Part shown: positions 30,885-40,069 of the stretch, in pieces
Position numbering within the stretch: position 1 is the first letter of the stretch
Layout: the number at the start of each line of letters is the position of its first letter
The notes under the pieces: generated by a model
The model's input: only the letters and a program-made list of their open reading frames with translations
Told to the model about the DNA's origin: nothing
The model's database searches: none
Program-made: the position numbers and the translations under genes
DNA from: Clostridiales bacterium
GTDB lineage: Bacteria; Bacillota; Clostridia; Oscillospirales; Oscillospiraceae
Reading direction: 5' to 3'
DNA length: 64,000 nucleotides
Assembly: GCA_018374635.1 (NCBI GenBank)
Contig: JAHAEW010000002.1
Span: forward strand, 1-64,000

Positions 30885-31913
30885 TCAGGCCTGCTCCTCC
30901 AGCATCTGCTTTCGGCGGAGCTGACCGCAGGAGGCGTCGATATCTCCACCCAGTTTGCGCCGTACCGTCACAGTCACTCCCTGAGACTCCAGGCGTTTCT
31001 GAAATGCGGCCACACGGCGGCTGGGACGCAGAGGACTCTCTTTCACCTCATTGAGCGGGATCAGGTTCACATGCCCCGGCGTTCCTTTCAAATGGCCGGC
31101 AAGCAGATCTGCTTGCCAGTCTGCATCATTGACCCCGTCGATCATGGCATACTCATAGGAGATCCGCCGGCCGGTCTGCGCAAAATACCGCCGGCAGCTG
31201 GCAAAGAGCCGCTCCACCCCCACGCTTCTGTTGACCGGCATAATCTTGGAGCGGGTCTCGTCATCCGGTGCGTGGAGGGAGACTGACAGGGTCAGCTGGA
31301 GCTGCCGCTCGGCCAGTTCATCGATCCGGTCTACCAGCCCGCAGGTGGACAGGGAGATGTGGCGCATGCCGATGTTCATCCCATCCGTGTGGTTGACCAG
31401 CTCCAAGAAGCGCATCACCGTATCAAAATTGTCCAGCGGCTCGCCGATGCCCATCAGCACGATGTTGGAGATGGGGGCGCCCGAGTCGATCTGTGTGAAA
31501 AGGACCTGATCCAGCATTTCAGCCGGTGTCAAGTCTCTTACCTTGCCAGCAATGGCAGAGGCGCAGAAGGCACACCCCATCCGGCAGCCCACCTGGGAGG
31601 AGATGCACACAGTATTCCCATGTTTGTAGCGCATCAGAACCGTTTCGATGCAGTTTCCGTCGTGCAGGCGCCACAGGTACTTGATGGTCCCATCCAGGGC
31701 GGATACCTGCTTGCGCTCCACCGCGGGGGGTGCGAGCAGGCAGCTCTGAGCCAGCTGCTCCCGCAGTCCCCTGGAGAGGTTGGTCATCTCCGCAAAGGAG
31801 CGGGCTCCCCGGTGGAGCCACTGGAAGACCTGCTTGGCCCGAAAGGCCGGCTGCCCCATCTCTTTGAGAAAGGCAGACAGCTCTTCCAGATTCATGGATT
31901 TGATATCGGTCAT
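30885..31913 (-). CDS. rlmN: Dual-specificity 23S rRNA/tRNA m2A methyltransferase
   Basis: 342 residues of radical SAM type. It methylates A2503 of 23S rRNA and A37 of some tRNAs. The cluster motif CxxxCxxC is in GCRMGCAFCAS (~residues 107-117). The resolving cysteine near the C-terminus is in VRRKLGGDIDASCGQLR, followed by a KQ tail typical of RlmN. Its ATG overlaps the rsmB stop by 4 nt. Confidence 0.95.
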   Translation of the reverse strand: MTDIKSMNLEELSAFLKEMGQPAFRAKQVFQWLHRGARSFAEMTNLSRGLREQLAQSCLLAPPAVERKQVSALDGTIKYLWRLHDGNCIETVLMRYKHGNTVCISSQVGCRMGCAFCASAIAGKVRDLTPAEMLDQVLFTQIDSGAPISNIVLMGIGEPLDNFDTVMRFLELVNHTDGMNIGMRHISLSTCGLVDRIDELAERQLQLTLSVSLHAPDDETRSKIMPVNRSVGVERLFASCRRYFAQTGRRISYEYAMIDGVNDADWQADLLAGHLKGTPGHVNLIPLNEVKESPLRPSRRVAAFQKRLESQGVTVTVRRKLGGDIDASCGQLRRKQMLEEQA

Positions 31914-33241
31914 GTCGCCCTCCTCAATCTGGCAAAGAAGAATCCGTCTGTCCCATGCAGGTGCGGCCAGAGGGTCTGCATGCCGCCCTCGACCGCTCCA
32001 ACCGGTCCAGGCAGTTGAAAACGCTCTAATGTAAAGTCAGAACACTTTTCAAGGAACGCCTCCACCACGCCCGCATTCTCCCGCCGGAGCAGGGTGCAGG
32101 TGGAGTAGAGAAGCACCCCGCCCGGCTTGACATAGCGGGATACATTCTCCAGGATCGCGCTCTGAATGGCGGGGAGTCCTGCCAGCGGCTCCGGGTCCTT
32201 ATAGCGGATATCCGGTTTCTTTCGGATGATGCCGAGTCCGGAGCAGGGCACATCCGCGATCACCCGGTCAAACTGGCCGATCCACTCCGCCCGGCACTGC
32301 GTTCCGTCCTGAACGGCGGGACGAATCAGCCCCGAGAAGCCCAACCGCTCGGCCCCCGCCTGGATCAATCTTTCCTTGTGCGGGTGGATATCGCAGGACC
32401 AGACCTCCCCCTGTCCGCCCATCCGGATGGCCGCGGCAAAGCTCTTGCCGCCCGGCGCGGCGCAGGCGTCCAGCACCCGCATTCCAGGCTCCGGGCCGGC
32501 CGCCAGGACGGAGAGCTTTCCCGCGCCGTCCTGGATATAGAACGCGCCCCGGCGGAAGCTGTCCAGCCGTTCCAGATCCCCCGTCCCCTGCAAGAGGAGG
32601 CAGTCAGGAATCCAGGGGTGGGGCTGTACCTCCACCCCCTCCTGCCGCAGCAGCTCTGCGGCCTCCTCCTGGGAAAATCGGGCGGTGTTGACCTGGGCCA
32701 TGGTGGGCGGAATGGCGTTGTCTGCCTCTAGCAGGGCCTCCACCCCCTCCCCATTCAATGCAAGGCTAAATTCCTTTACAAGCCATGCAGGATGGGAATA
32801 ACGGATGTCCAGCTGCTGCGGAAGACCGAGCGTGTCCCGGCTGCGAATGAGGTTTCGCAGGATGCCGTTTACCATCCCGGCCGCTCTGGGGTTCTTTGCG
32901 TATTGACGCGCCAGATTGACCGACTCATTGACGGCCGCCGACTCCGGCACACGGTCCAGCAGGAGGATCTGATAGGCGCCCAGGCGCAGGCAGGCGCGGA
33001 TCTTCGCCTCCAGCCGGTCCAGCGGAAACTTGGAAAACTGCCCCAGGTAAAAGTCCAAAAGCATCCGGTTCTGCAACACTCCAAAGCAGAGTCTGGAGGC
33101 AAACCCGGCGTCCCGGCTGTCCAGCCCGGCCTCCCGGATGGCCTTTTTCAGAAAGCCGTCGGACCAGGCGCCCTGCTGCTCGCAGGCATGCAGGGCCAGC
33201 AGGGCCACTTCACGGGCGCTTTTCTTTCTCTCTCGCCCCAT
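31910..33241 (-). CDS. rsmB: 16S rRNA m5C967 methyltransferase
   Basis: 443 residues. The N-terminal NusB-like RNA-binding domain covers ~1-140. The SAM methyltransferase domain has LDACAAPGGKS and the two cysteines DVPCSGLG and YSTCTLLRREN (nucleophile and release). The ATG at 33241 follows GGGAGGAG. It lies 4 nt after the membrane peptidase gene. Confidence 0.95.
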   Translation of the reverse strand: MGRERKKSAREVALLALHACEQQGAWSDGFLKKAIREAGLDSRDAGFASRLCFGVLQNRMLLDFYLGQFSKFPLDRLEAKIRACLRLGAYQILLLDRVPESAAVNESVNLARQYAKNPRAAGMVNGILRNLIRSRDTLGLPQQLDIRYSHPAWLVKEFSLALNGEGVEALLEADNAIPPTMAQVNTARFSQEEAAELLRQEGVEVQPHPWIPDCLLLQGTGDLERLDSFRRGAFYIQDGAGKLSVLAAGPEPGMRVLDACAAPGGKSFAAAIRMGGQGEVWSCDIHPHKERLIQAGAERLGFSGLIRPAVQDGTQCRAEWIGQFDRVIADVPCSGLGIIRKKPDIRYKDPEPLAGLPAIQSAILENVSRYVKPGGVLLYSTCTLLRRENAGVVEAFLEKCSDFTLERFQLPGPVGAVEGGMQTLWPHLHGTDGFFFARLRRAT

Positions 33242-33245
33242 CCGG

Positions 33246-33935
33246 TTACTCCTCCCGACGGCCGGCAAAGGCCAGCAGGAAGCGCAGGAGCTGGGCCAGG
33301 GAGACCAGAAGGGCCGCAACATAGGTCATGGCCGCCGCGCCCAGCACCTTGCGCGCCCCTCCCAGTTCCTCCCGCTCCAGCAGGTGGGTGCTCTCCAGTG
33401 TCTCCAGCGCCCGGCGGGAGGCATTGAACTCCACCGGCAGCGTGACCAGCTGGACCACAACCGCCAGTGAAAACAGAAGGATCCCAACCGCAAAGAGCGG
33501 CTGGACATAGAGGAACAGGCCCAGCAGGATGAAGGCGATGGAGAGCTGAGAGCCAAAATTGCACACCGGAATGATCGCGTTGCGCAGTTTGATGGGGCCG
33601 TATCCCACCGCATACTGTACCGCATGCCCCGCCTCGTGCGCCGCCACACCAATGGCTGCCACGCTGTTGGAGCCATATACGCTCTCCGACAGGCGGATGA
33701 CGTTGCTTCTGGGATCAAAATGGTCTGTAAGCCGTCCGGACACCCGCTCAATGCGCACATCGTGCACCCCGTGGGCCCGCAGGACCGCCTCGGCGGCCTG
33801 TGCCCCGGTATATCCCCGGGAGGCCCGAACGCCGGAAAACCGGTGGAAGGTGGAACTCACACGCCACTGGGCCCACGCCGCAATGAGCATGGCTGGGACC
33901 AGAATGCTCCAATAGGTAGGATCGTAATAAAACAT
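33246..33935 (-). CDS. YugP-type membrane zinc metallopeptidase
   Basis: 229 residues. An N-terminal hydrophobic segment and two or three C-terminal ones frame a cytosolic or lumenal domain with the zinc motif AAHEAGHAVQYA (~residues 98-109) and the NVIRLSESVYGSNSVAAIG segment of the YugP family (Peptidase, membrane zinc). Substrates are unknown in most bacteria. In B. subtilis the fmt-rsmB junction has no such gene, so this is a lineage insertion in the operon. Confidence 0.85.
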   Translation of the reverse strand: MFYYDPTYWSILVPAMLIAAWAQWRVSSTFHRFSGVRASRGYTGAQAAEAVLRAHGVHDVRIERVSGRLTDHFDPRSNVIRLSESVYGSNSVAAIGVAAHEAGHAVQYAVGYGPIKLRNAIIPVCNFGSQLSIAFILLGLFLYVQPLFAVGILLFSLAVVVQLVTLPVEFNASRRALETLESTHLLEREELGGARKVLGAAAMTYVAALLVSLAQLLRFLLAFAGRREE

Positions 33936-33975
33936 GGCTGTTTCCTTTCTGACCGGATACGTCCTCCGTTCCCTC

Positions 33976-34899
33976 TCAGGGGAGCGAAATGGGGTTTCCC
34001 CGCAGATAGTCTGCGGCCTTCATACGCTTCTTGCCCGCCGCCTGGAGCTCGATGATCCGCAGGATCGTTCCGTCCCCGCACGCCATGTCGATGCCCTGCT
34101 TCCCGGCGGCGACAACCGTTCCGGCGGGTGCTCCGGTCTGCTCCCCGGTCTGCTGTGTGACCAGGATCTTCATGGTATCGCCTGTAATAGCGTCCGTCGT
34201 GGCGGCGGGCCACGGGATCAAACCGCGCACCTGATTGTGGATCTGCTGTGCGGAGCGCTTCCAGTCGATGGGCGAGAGCTCCCGACCCAGCATGGGAGCC
34301 AGGGTCACGCCCACTGGGTCCTGCGGCGTCCGGGAGGCGGTTCCAGCAGAAATCTGCTCCACGGCGGAGAGAAGGAGTGCGCTGCCCATGTCGGCCAGAC
34401 GCTGATAGAGGGTCTCCGCGTCCTCGTCCGGGTCGATGGCAGTCTCGGCCTGGGCAATGATGTCTCCCGCGTCCAGCTCGGTGGCCATGTGCATAATGGT
34501 CACGCCGGTCTTCTCGTCTCCGTTGAGGATGGCCCAGTTGATGGGGGCTGACCCGCGATAGCGGGGCAGCAGCGACGAGTGGACGTTGATACACCCCAGC
34601 TTTGGATAGTCCAGGATCTCATCGGGGAGGATGCGCCCATAGGCGGCCACCACGATGAGCTCGGGGGCGAGGGCCTGGATCTGGGCCAGGGCGCTGCCGT
34701 CCCGCAGCCTGGCAGGCTGATAGACCGGGATCCCGTGCTCCTGCGCGCACACCTTCACCGGCGGCGGAAGGAGCTTCATGCCCCGGTTTTTGGGTTTGTC
34801 CGGCTGGGTAAAGACCCCGGCGAGTTCATGTCCGGCCTCGATTAGCTTTTCCAGAGAGGGCACCGCAAATGCAGGGGTGCCCATAAAAACGATCCGCAT
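33976..34899 (-). CDS. fmt: Methionyl-tRNA formyltransferase
   Basis: 307 residues. It formylates initiator Met-tRNA using 10-formyl-THF. It opens MRIVFMGTPAFAVPSLE. The catalytic SLLPRYRGSAPINWAILNG loop, with N, H and D active-site residues, and TELDAGDII are visible, followed by the C-terminal OB domain. It lies directly after def, the enzyme that removes the formyl group. Confidence 0.96.
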   Translation of the reverse strand: MRIVFMGTPAFAVPSLEKLIEAGHELAGVFTQPDKPKNRGMKLLPPPVKVCAQEHGIPVYQPARLRDGSALAQIQALAPELIVVAAYGRILPDEILDYPKLGCINVHSSLLPRYRGSAPINWAILNGDEKTGVTIMHMATELDAGDIIAQAETAIDPDEDAETLYQRLADMGSALLLSAVEQISAGTASRTPQDPVGVTLAPMLGRELSPIDWKRSAQQIHNQVRGLIPWPAATTDAITGDTMKILVTQQTGEQTGAPAGTVVAAGKQGIDMACGDGTILRIIELQAAGKKRMKAADYLRGNPISLP

Positions 34900-34903
34900 A
34901 GCC

Positions 34904-35389
34904 TCACTCCCGCTCCATCATGGCGTCCAGCTCTTCCGTGGTATAGAGCCTGTCACTGCGCTCGGTGAAAAGGTGGCCCTCCAGATGCTCCAGCTCATGG
35001 CAGAAGCAGCGGGCCACAATCTCCTCGCCCTCGGCCTCGAACCAGTTGCCGTGGCGGTCCTGGGCGCGGACGCGCACCTTCATGGGGCGCTTGACCACGC
35101 CCCAGCGGCCCGGGACGCTCAGGCAGCCCTCAAAGCCCTTCTGCTCCCCGTCGGTCCAGATGATCTCCGGGTTGACCAGCTCCAGCATCTCGTCGTTGCC
35201 GTCCACTACGATGACCGCCCGGCGCAGAATGCCGATCTGGGGTGCGGCCAGTCCCGCGCCGTTGGCGTGGGCCAGGGTCTCCTTCATGTCGTCCAGCAGG
35301 GACCACAGCCGCTCGTCAAAAACCGTATAGGGCCGGCAGACCTTGTGCAGGGCCGGATCTTCGTCTGTCAGAATCGTTCTCAGTGCCAT
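34904..35389 (-). CDS. def: Peptide deformylase
   Basis: 161 residues. It removes N-formyl groups from nascent proteins. The three family motifs are present: GAGLAAPQIG, EGCLSVPG (metal cysteine) and CHELEHLEG (HExxH). It sits between priA and fmt as in many Firmicutes. Confidence 0.96.
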   Translation of the reverse strand: MALRTILTDEDPALHKVCRPYTVFDERLWSLLDDMKETLAHANGAGLAAPQIGILRRAVIVVDGNDEMLELVNPEIIWTDGEQKGFEGCLSVPGRWGVVKRPMKVRVRAQDRHGNWFEAEGEEIVARCFCHELEHLEGHLFTERSDRLYTTEELDAMMERE

Positions 35390-35402
35390 GGTAATCTTCC
35401 TC

Positions 35403-37877
35403 CTAATCCAGGGGATTCACATCCGCGTAGACGGATACGCCCCGGTTTTCTTTATCTTTCTGTGCGCAGCAGAGCAGATGGGCCACCAGCGCACGCATGC
35501 GCTTGTCATTTCGGGTACTCAGGGTCAGGCGGTAGCGGTAGCGGTTGTTCACCTTGGCGATGGCCGCCGGCGCCGGGCCCAGCAGCTGGGAGCGGTACCC
35601 CTCATAGGGCGGCTGGCGCAGCCAGTCCTCCAGACTGCGCCGCAGGCGCATGCAGGTCTGTAAGACGGCGCTCTCCGTCGTCCCCGAGGCGGTGAGCACA
35701 AAGAGATCCCGGAAGGGCGGGCAGCCCCGCAGCTCCCGCAGGCCGATCTCCTGTTCGTAAAAGGCGTCGTAGTTCTGGGCGGCTGCAAAAGTGATGACGT
35801 CATTTTCCGGCGTATAGGTCTGGATCAGCGCCCGGCCGGTCTTTTCGCCCCGGCCCGCCCGTCCAACTACCTGTGTGATGAGGGAAAAGGTCCGCTCCGC
35901 CGCCCGGTAGTCGTCCACATAGAGGGACAGGTCGGCCGCCACCACGCCCACCAGGGTCACATTCTCAAAATCCAGCCCCTTGGCTACCATTTGGGTCCCC
36001 ACCAGAATGGGGACCCGCTCCTGTTCAAACCGGGAGAGCAGCTTCTCGTGGGAATGCACCGCTGAGATGGTGTCGGTATCCATCCGCAGCACCTCCACGC
36101 CCGGAAACATCTCCTCCAGCTCCTCCTGGACCCGCTGGGTTCCGGTCCCAATAAAATGAAAGGTCCCGCCGCAGCTGGGGCAGGTATCCGGGACCCGCTC
36201 AGAGTGGCCGCAGCAGTGGCACATGAGCCGTCCGTTGGCGGAGTGGTAGGTGAGATACACCGAACAGCGGGGACAGGCGGGCGCCTCGCCGCACTCCCCG
36301 CAGGAGAGCATCCGGCTGGCGCCCCGCCGGTTGAGAAACAAGATCGACTGTTCGCCCCGCCGCAGATTTTCCTCCAGCGCGGAGCGCAGGGCGCGGCCGA
36401 TGGAGCTTCCGTTTCCCGCTCTCAGCTCCTCCCGCAGATCGGCGATCTGTACCTGGGGGAGGGCCCGCTCATTGTAGCGCCGCCGCAGCGTGAAGAGATG
36501 GTATACGCCCTGTCTGGCCTGATACATGCTCTCAATGGACGGCGTGGCCGATCCCAGGACCAGCAGCGCCCCGGTCTGGGCGCAGCGGTACTTCGCCACA
36601 TCCCGCGCATGGTATTTGGGGACCTGCTCCGATTTATAGCTCCCCTCCTGCTCCTCATCCAGGATGATGAGTCCCAGGCTGCGCAGGGGGGCGAACACGG
36701 CCGAGCGGGTGCCGACCACCACCCGCGCCTTCCCGGCTCTGGCCCGCTTCCACTCGTCATAGCGCTCCCCCGCCCGCAGCGAGCTGTGGAGGACCGCTAC
36801 CGCATCCCCGAAGTGGGCGGAAAAGTGGTGCAGGAGCTGGGGCGTCAGTGCGATCTCCGGCACCAGCACCAGGGCGCTCTTCCCCCGTTTCAGACTCTCT
36901 TGGATGAGCCGGATATAGATCTGGGTCTTTCCGCTGCCCGTCACACCGTAGAGGAGGGCAGCGGCCGCTCTCCCGGTCCGGGCCAGTTCGTCCAGCCCCC
37001 GAAAGGCGGCCTCCTGCTCCTCGTTCAGGCAGACCGGTCCGGCCGGCTCACAGGGCTCGGCGGGCACTCTGCGGAAGACCTCCCGCTCCTCCAGCCGGAT
37101 CAGTCCTCTCTTGCGCAGGGATCTCAGGGTCTCCAGGGAGGCGCCCGTAAAATAGCACAGCTCCTTGGTAGATGCCTCCCCGATGGCGCACAGCAGCTCC
37201 ATCACCGCATAGCGCATAGGGGCCGACCGCCGCCGGGGGGCGACCTGGGCCATGGCGTCCTCCGGCGGGACGGCCAGGACGGCTACCCGCTCGGTCTTGT
37301 CCCCAACGCCCCGGGAGGCGCTGGTCTCTAGCGCCAGGATCCCACGGTCCACCAGCTGCTTGAGCGCGGGGCCGGGGTTTCGGGTGCCGAACACCGTGCG
37401 GATCTTCCCCAGCTCGGCGCTGCCGGAGGCACACACCATCTCCACGATGGTACGGGCATATTCCGAGTTTCCGGCCGCCTCATAGGCCCTCTCCCGGCCG
37501 ATCCCCGGGGCAAGGCGGTAGCGGTCCTGCAAGGAAAAATACAGTCCGGCCGGGAGCATGGCCCGGGCCGCGTCATAGACCGTGCAGAAGTACCGCTCCC
37601 GCATCCAAATGGCCAGATGGAGCCCCTCTCCGTCCAGCACGGGCTCCTCGTCCAGCTGGGTCAAAACGGATTTGCATTTCGCATCGGGGGCGGCAAGCGC
37701 CTCGATGGAGAGCACGATCCCCTCGGTCCGCCGGTTTCCGGCCCCAAAGGGCACGATCACCCGCATTCCGGGCAGCAGGGTCTCCCGCAGCTCCGGAGGA
37801 ACCAGGTATGTATAGGGCTTGTCAATGGCGTAGGTCGCCGCGGACAGGGCCACCCGGGCCGCCACAGACTGCTCCAT
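35403..37877 (-). CDS. priA: Primosomal protein N', replication-restart helicase
   Basis: 824 residues. An N-terminal 3'-end-binding domain (~1-110) and winged helix are followed by helicase motifs GVTGSGKTQIYIRL and ILDEEQEGSYKSEQ. The zinc-binding cysteine cluster (CGECGEAPACPRC ... CHCCGHSERVPDTCPSC) and a C-terminal helicase domain (QVVGRAGRG) follow. It reloads DnaB at stalled forks. The coaBC (dfp) gene found between rpoZ and priA in B. subtilis is absent here. Confidence 0.96.
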   Translation of the reverse strand: MEQSVAARVALSAATYAIDKPYTYLVPPELRETLLPGMRVIVPFGAGNRRTEGIVLSIEALAAPDAKCKSVLTQLDEEPVLDGEGLHLAIWMRERYFCTVYDAARAMLPAGLYFSLQDRYRLAPGIGRERAYEAAGNSEYARTIVEMVCASGSAELGKIRTVFGTRNPGPALKQLVDRGILALETSASRGVGDKTERVAVLAVPPEDAMAQVAPRRRSAPMRYAVMELLCAIGEASTKELCYFTGASLETLRSLRKRGLIRLEEREVFRRVPAEPCEPAGPVCLNEEQEAAFRGLDELARTGRAAAALLYGVTGSGKTQIYIRLIQESLKRGKSALVLVPEIALTPQLLHHFSAHFGDAVAVLHSSLRAGERYDEWKRARAGKARVVVGTRSAVFAPLRSLGLIILDEEQEGSYKSEQVPKYHARDVAKYRCAQTGALLVLGSATPSIESMYQARQGVYHLFTLRRRYNERALPQVQIADLREELRAGNGSSIGRALRSALEENLRRGEQSILFLNRRGASRMLSCGECGEAPACPRCSVYLTYHSANGRLMCHCCGHSERVPDTCPSCGGTFHFIGTGTQRVQEELEEMFPGVEVLRMDTDTISAVHSHEKLLSRFEQERVPILVGTQMVAKGLDFENVTLVGVVAADLSLYVDDYRAAERTFSLITQVVGRAGRGEKTGRALIQTYTPENDVITFAAAQNYDAFYEQEIGLRELRGCPPFRDLFVLTASGTTESAVLQTCMRLRRSLEDWLRQPPYEGYRSQLLGPAPAAIAKVNNRYRYRLTLSTRNDKRMRALVAHLLCCAQKDKENRGVSVYADVNPLD

Positions 37878-37961
37878 ATTCTATCCTCCTTCTCTCCGCC
37901 CCAAATCCGGGAAAAGGCAAGCGCCAGGGCTCCCGCCCCAACGCTTGCCCTTCTTTGCGTG

Positions 37962-38159
37962 TTATTCTGCGGCCTGGGGCGTGACCTTGCCCTCTGCCAC
38001 CTCACGGATGGCGAGCGTGACCGGCTTATCGTCCAGGGAGATCCCGTTCTCCTCCGCCTCGCTGGCGATCTGGCGGGCCCGCTGGGCCACCACATTGACC
38101 AGCATGTACCGGCTGGGCACCTGCTCCAGCAGCTTATTCATAGGGGGGTAGAGCATCAT
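37962..38159 (-). CDS. rpoZ: RNA polymerase omega subunit
   Basis: 65 residues. The conserved segment SRYMLVNVVAQRARQI and the acidic DKPVTLAIREVAEGKV are typical of omega, which helps assemble the beta' subunit. The position just after gmk matches B. subtilis and many Firmicutes. Confidence 0.93.
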   Translation of the reverse strand: MMLYPPMNKLLEQVPSRYMLVNVVAQRARQIASEAEENGISLDDKPVTLAIREVAEGKVTPQAAE

Positions 38160-38194
38160 AACGCATCAAACTCCTTTTTGTTTCATATGGCAAT

Positions 38195-38818
38195 TCATCG
38201 CTCCGGCGAGACGTCGTCCACCAGGTGGAGCCGGTTCCGGGTGCGGCATCCCTCCGCCGTCAGGATGGAGATGATCTCATCCGCCGCCTCCGATACCTTG
38301 TCATTGACCACCATGTAGTCGTAGTTGGGAATCTGCCGGTACTCCTCCCGGGCCTTCTGGAGCCGACCCTGAATGACCTCCTCCTGATCGGTGGCCCGGC
38401 GGTGCAGCCGGCGGGAAAGCTCTTCAAAAGTGGGCGGGATAATAAAAATCAGCACTGCCTCCGGGCACTTGGCGCGGACCTTGGCCGCACCCTGCACCTC
38501 AATGTCCAGCAGCACGTCGATGCCCGCGTTCAGCTTCTCCTGGATGATCTTGAGGGAGGTGCCGTAGTAGTTGCCCACATACTCGGCATACTCCAGAAGC
38601 TCCTCCCGGGCGATCATCCCTTCAAAGGTTTCCCGGCTGACGAAATTGTAATTCACACCGTCGGCCTCGCCCACCCGGGGCTGCCGGGTGGTGAAGGAGA
38701 CGGAGAAATAGATGTCGCCGCGCTCACTGAGCAGCTCGGAGATCACCGTGCTCTTTCCCACGCCAGAGGGGCCGGACAGAACGATCAGCTGTCCGCGCGT
38801 CTTTTTCTTTCGTATCAT
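38195..38818 (-). CDS. gmk: Guanylate kinase
   Basis: 207 residues. It phosphorylates GMP to GDP. P-loop SGPSGVGKSTV (~residues 15-25), the GMP-binding SFTTRQPRVGE and GVNYNFV segments and DIEVQGA are visible. Its ATG overlaps the remA stop by 4 nt. Confidence 0.96.
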   Translation of the reverse strand: MIRKKKTRGQLIVLSGPSGVGKSTVISELLSERGDIYFSVSFTTRQPRVGEADGVNYNFVSRETFEGMIAREELLEYAEYVGNYYGTSLKIIQEKLNAGIDVLLDIEVQGAAKVRAKCPEAVLIFIIPPTFEELSRRLHRRATDQEEVIQGRLQKAREEYRQIPNYDYMVVNDKVSEAADEIISILTAEGCRTRNRLHLVDDVSPER

Positions 38819-39084
38819 TCCATATCCTCCTCCGGCTCAGGCCCGGTCTCCTTCCCTGCCAGCCGTCCCGCTACGGTCTCGGGCTGAAGGGCGGAGAGGA
38901 TGATGTGGTCGCTGTCCATAATCAGCACCGCCCGGGTGCGCCGCCCGTAGGTGGCGTCAATGAGAGAGCCGCTGTCCCTGGCCTCCTGGATCATCCGCTT
39001 GATGGGGGCGGAATCGGGGCTGATAATGGCGATAAGACGTCCTGCGGAGACCATATTGCCAAAGCCGATGTTGATCAGTTTCAT
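38815..39084 (-). CDS. remA: RemA-type DNA-binding regulator (DUF370)
   Basis: 89 residues. B. subtilis RemA is a ring-forming regulator that activates biofilm-matrix and osmoprotection genes. The KLINIGFGNMVSAGRLIAI start, the SAPIKRMIQEARD segment and TYGRRTRAVLIMDSDHIILS are the DUF370 core. The acidic tail after residue ~75 is extra. It sits between yicC and gmk as in B. subtilis (yloC-remA-gmk). Confidence 0.93.
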   Translation of the reverse strand: MKLINIGFGNMVSAGRLIAIISPDSAPIKRMIQEARDSGSLIDATYGRRTRAVLIMDSDHIILSALQPETVAGRLAGKETGPEPEEDME

Positions 39085-39099
39085 ACCGCGTCCTCCGCG

Positions 39100-39978
39100 T
39101 TACTCAATATTCTGGATCTGTTCCCGTATCTTCTCGATCTCGCCCTTGATCTCCACCACACAGCGGGCCGTCTCGATATCGCTGCACTTGGAGCCGATGG
39201 TATTGGCCTCCCGGTTGAACTCCTGGATCAGGAAGTCCAGCTTCCGTCCCACCGGGCCGTCTCCCGAGAGCATATGCTCCAGCTGGGAGAGGTGGCTGCG
39301 CAGACGGACGGTCTCCTCATCCACCGCGACCTTATCCGCGAAGATGGCCGCCTCGGTGAGGATGCGGTTCTCATCGATCTGGGTATTCTGGAGCACCTCC
39401 GCCATCTTGGACTCCAGCCGGGCGCGGTAGTCTGCCACGATTCCCGGGGAACGCGCCTCCACCTTTCCGGTGAGGGCTGCGATGGCGGCGGCGCGGGAGC
39501 GGACGTCCTGCACCAGCTTCTCCCCCTCCCGGGCGCGCATGGCGTCAAAGTCCTTCAGGGCCAGGGCCAGCACCTCGCACAGGTCGGCGGACACCGCTTC
39601 CAGATCCTCCTGGTTCTTCTCCACCAGAAACACGTCGGGCATCCGGGAGAGCAGGGAGACCGAGATGTCATCCTTCAGGCCATAGCTGTCCCGCAGGTCG
39701 CACAGGGCCTTATAGTAGCCGTCGGCCATCGGCCGGTTGACCGAGATATTGACGTCTCCGCCCTCGGAGGGCCCGATGGTGACGAACACATCCACCTTGC
39801 CCCGGGAAATGCTCTCCTGTACCTTTGCCTTGATGGCATCCTCCGCAAAGACATAGATACGGGGCAGCTTGATCGTACAGTCCAAATAGCGGTTATTGAC
39901 GGAGCGCAGCTCTACCGTGATGGGACGGCCGCGGAGGACCGCCTCTCCCCTTCCGTAACCGGTCATACTTTTAATCAA
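39100..39978 (-). CDS. yicC: YicC/YloC-family endoribonuclease
   Basis: 292 residues. This family cleaves RNA and takes part in mRNA and sRNA turnover. The highly conserved SMTGYGRGE start, the EARSPGIV segment and the C-terminal LDFLIQEFNREANTIGSK are visible. The start is a TTG at 39978 (peptide MIKSMTGYG) with GAGGGGA upstream. First gene of the long operon, behind its own promoter. Confidence 0.93.
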   Translation of the reverse strand: MIKSMTGYGRGEAVLRGRPITVELRSVNNRYLDCTIKLPRIYVFAEDAIKAKVQESISRGKVDVFVTIGPSEGGDVNISVNRPMADGYYKALCDLRDSYGLKDDISVSLLSRMPDVFLVEKNQEDLEAVSADLCEVLALALKDFDAMRAREGEKLVQDVRSRAAAIAALTGKVEARSPGIVADYRARLESKMAEVLQNTQIDENRILTEAAIFADKVAVDEETVRLRSHLSQLEHMLSGDGPVGRKLDFLIQEFNREANTIGSKCSDIETARCVVEIKGEIEKIREQIQNIE

Positions 39979-40037
39979 AGGGCTTCCCCTCGCTTCTCTT
40001 CAGAATGGGGCTCTGCATCACACAGAGTCATCGGATT

Positions 40038-40066
40038 ATTATAGCAGAATTTCTCCCGCTTGAAAA
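40038..40066 (-). promoter_or_regulatory. Promoter of the yicC-to-spoVM operon
   Basis: The minus strand reads TTTTCA (40066-40061), a 17-nt spacer and TATAAT (40043-40038) with extended -10 TGC. No strong terminator was noticed from here to spoVM. Confidence 0.65.
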
Positions 40067-40069
40067 GTC

